From Dyella sp. A6 (GTDB lineage Bacteria; Pseudomonadota; Gammaproteobacteria; Xanthomonadales; Rhodanobacteraceae): a DNA stretch of 64,000 nt. The stretch lies in assembly GCF_036320485.1 (NCBI RefSeq), contig NZ_CP132911.1:1674001-1738000 (forward strand), read 5' to 3'. The position numbers and the translations under genes are program-made. Numbering within the stretch: position 1 is the stretch's first letter; every line of letters begins with the position of its first letter. Below the pieces are notes generated by a model that did not search any database, was not told where the DNA came from, and was given only the letters and a program-made list of their open reading frames with translations. This document shows positions 63,549-64,000 of the stretch, piece by piece.

Positions 63549-64000
63549 GAAGTCAGGAATACAAGCCGGCAAGATCGACCATCAGCGCCTGATTTCGGGG
63601 TAGAGCCCATCCGGACGTCCACCTCGCGTCGCGGCCGATCCCCGCACGCCGGACAGTCCGATGAATGAATGAGGTCGCCGGGTGCGGTTTATACCCTGGT
63701 CCGGGTCGGCAGCATCGCCCCCACACGACCGTTTACGGAAATGCAGTCTGGCGTCCGTTGAAACCGCATCGCATCGACACACACCACGTGCTACCGAAAG
63801 ACAACATTCTGATTTGTAGTGGCCCGAAAGCCCGTGGCAAAAGCGTCATGCGCCCGGGGTTGATCGGAAGTCTCTTGCCGAGTTGTTAGAGAACACGCGC
63901 TAAGGCTCAATGCTCATATCGATTTCAATTGGTATGCCAGATTTCCCGAAAGATGCAGGAGGTGCCGGAAACGGTGCATGCTTGAAGCCGTTGATGAAAC
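63549..64000. other. Unassigned end of window
   Basis: I see no convincing gene in the last 452 nt. A short open frame at 63665-63889 has no family features and no ribosome binding site. The stretch is locally less G+C-rich than the coding regions, consistent with an intergenic or upstream regulatory region for a gene beyond the window. Confidence 0.4.

Noticed and set aside
63665..63889. 74-codon frame near the window end
   Set aside because: No ribosome binding site or family signal, and it lies in a composition unlike coding sequence here.

Overview
The window is high in G+C and looks like a gammaproteobacterium of the order Lysobacterales (Xanthomonadales), most likely a Rhodanobacteraceae-type genome (Rhodanobacter, Dyella, Luteibacter or Frateuria relatives). 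This is inference. The strongest pointer is a chromosomal Xanthomonas-type bacterial-killing type IV secretion system (X-T4SS), with genes in the order virB7-8-9-10-11-1-2-3-4-5-6, a VirB7 with a C-terminal N0-like domain, and an effector ending in an XVIPCD-like secretion domain.

Layout. (1) 1-11,150, defence: the 3' part of a type I-C CRISPR-Cas operon (cas3-cas5c-cas8c-cas7c-cas4-cas1-cas2) and a 31-spacer array with nearly invariant 32-nt repeats. A stretch of about 1.15 kb then carries two small genes, followed by a decayed array of four spacers with the same repeat. Next to this is a tRNA-Ala(CGC) gene preceded by phased GGGACA motifs that may be remnants of an integration site. (2) 11,394-14,565: rnd, and a membrane-anchored FGE-sulfatase-domain protein. 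(3) 14,623-29,012, offence: one long leftward unit with the T4SS structural genes first. After them come two DUF4189-type exported proteins, a small exported protein, and a cell-wall-hydrolase effector with its probable immunity protein (like XAC2609/XAC2610 of X. citri). VirD4 is not in the window. (4) 29,466-33,106: a Tat-exported amidase, an exported peroxiredoxin and a CDP-diacylglycerol pyrophosphatase-like protein. (5) 33,429-52,266, molybdenum: moaE, a molybdate ABC transporter, rhodanese-moeB, xdhC, mocA, an IorAB-type molybdo-hydroxylase with a triheme cytochrome c, a candidate Moco riboswitch, moaA, a moaC-mogA fusion, moeA, moaD, mobA, an unknown small gene, then fdhD and a YdeP/FdhF-type oxidoreductase on the other strand. 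Import, cofactor synthesis, nucleotide addition, sulfuration factors and client enzymes therefore lie together. (6) 52,544-63,548: an AI-2E/PerM-family protein with a soluble C-terminal extension, and an IS30 element whose transposase gene is split by an IS3 element (16-bp inverted repeats, 4-bp CATA duplication). Then come a ClC channel/antiporter, MarC, a second YdeP-type molybdo-oxidoreductase, a bestrophin, DoxX and a YciI-like protein.

Many genes in regions 1, 3 and 5 overlap by 1-8 nt or are separated by only a few bases, so they are probably translated from shared transcripts. All calls come from reading the sequence; no database search was run.
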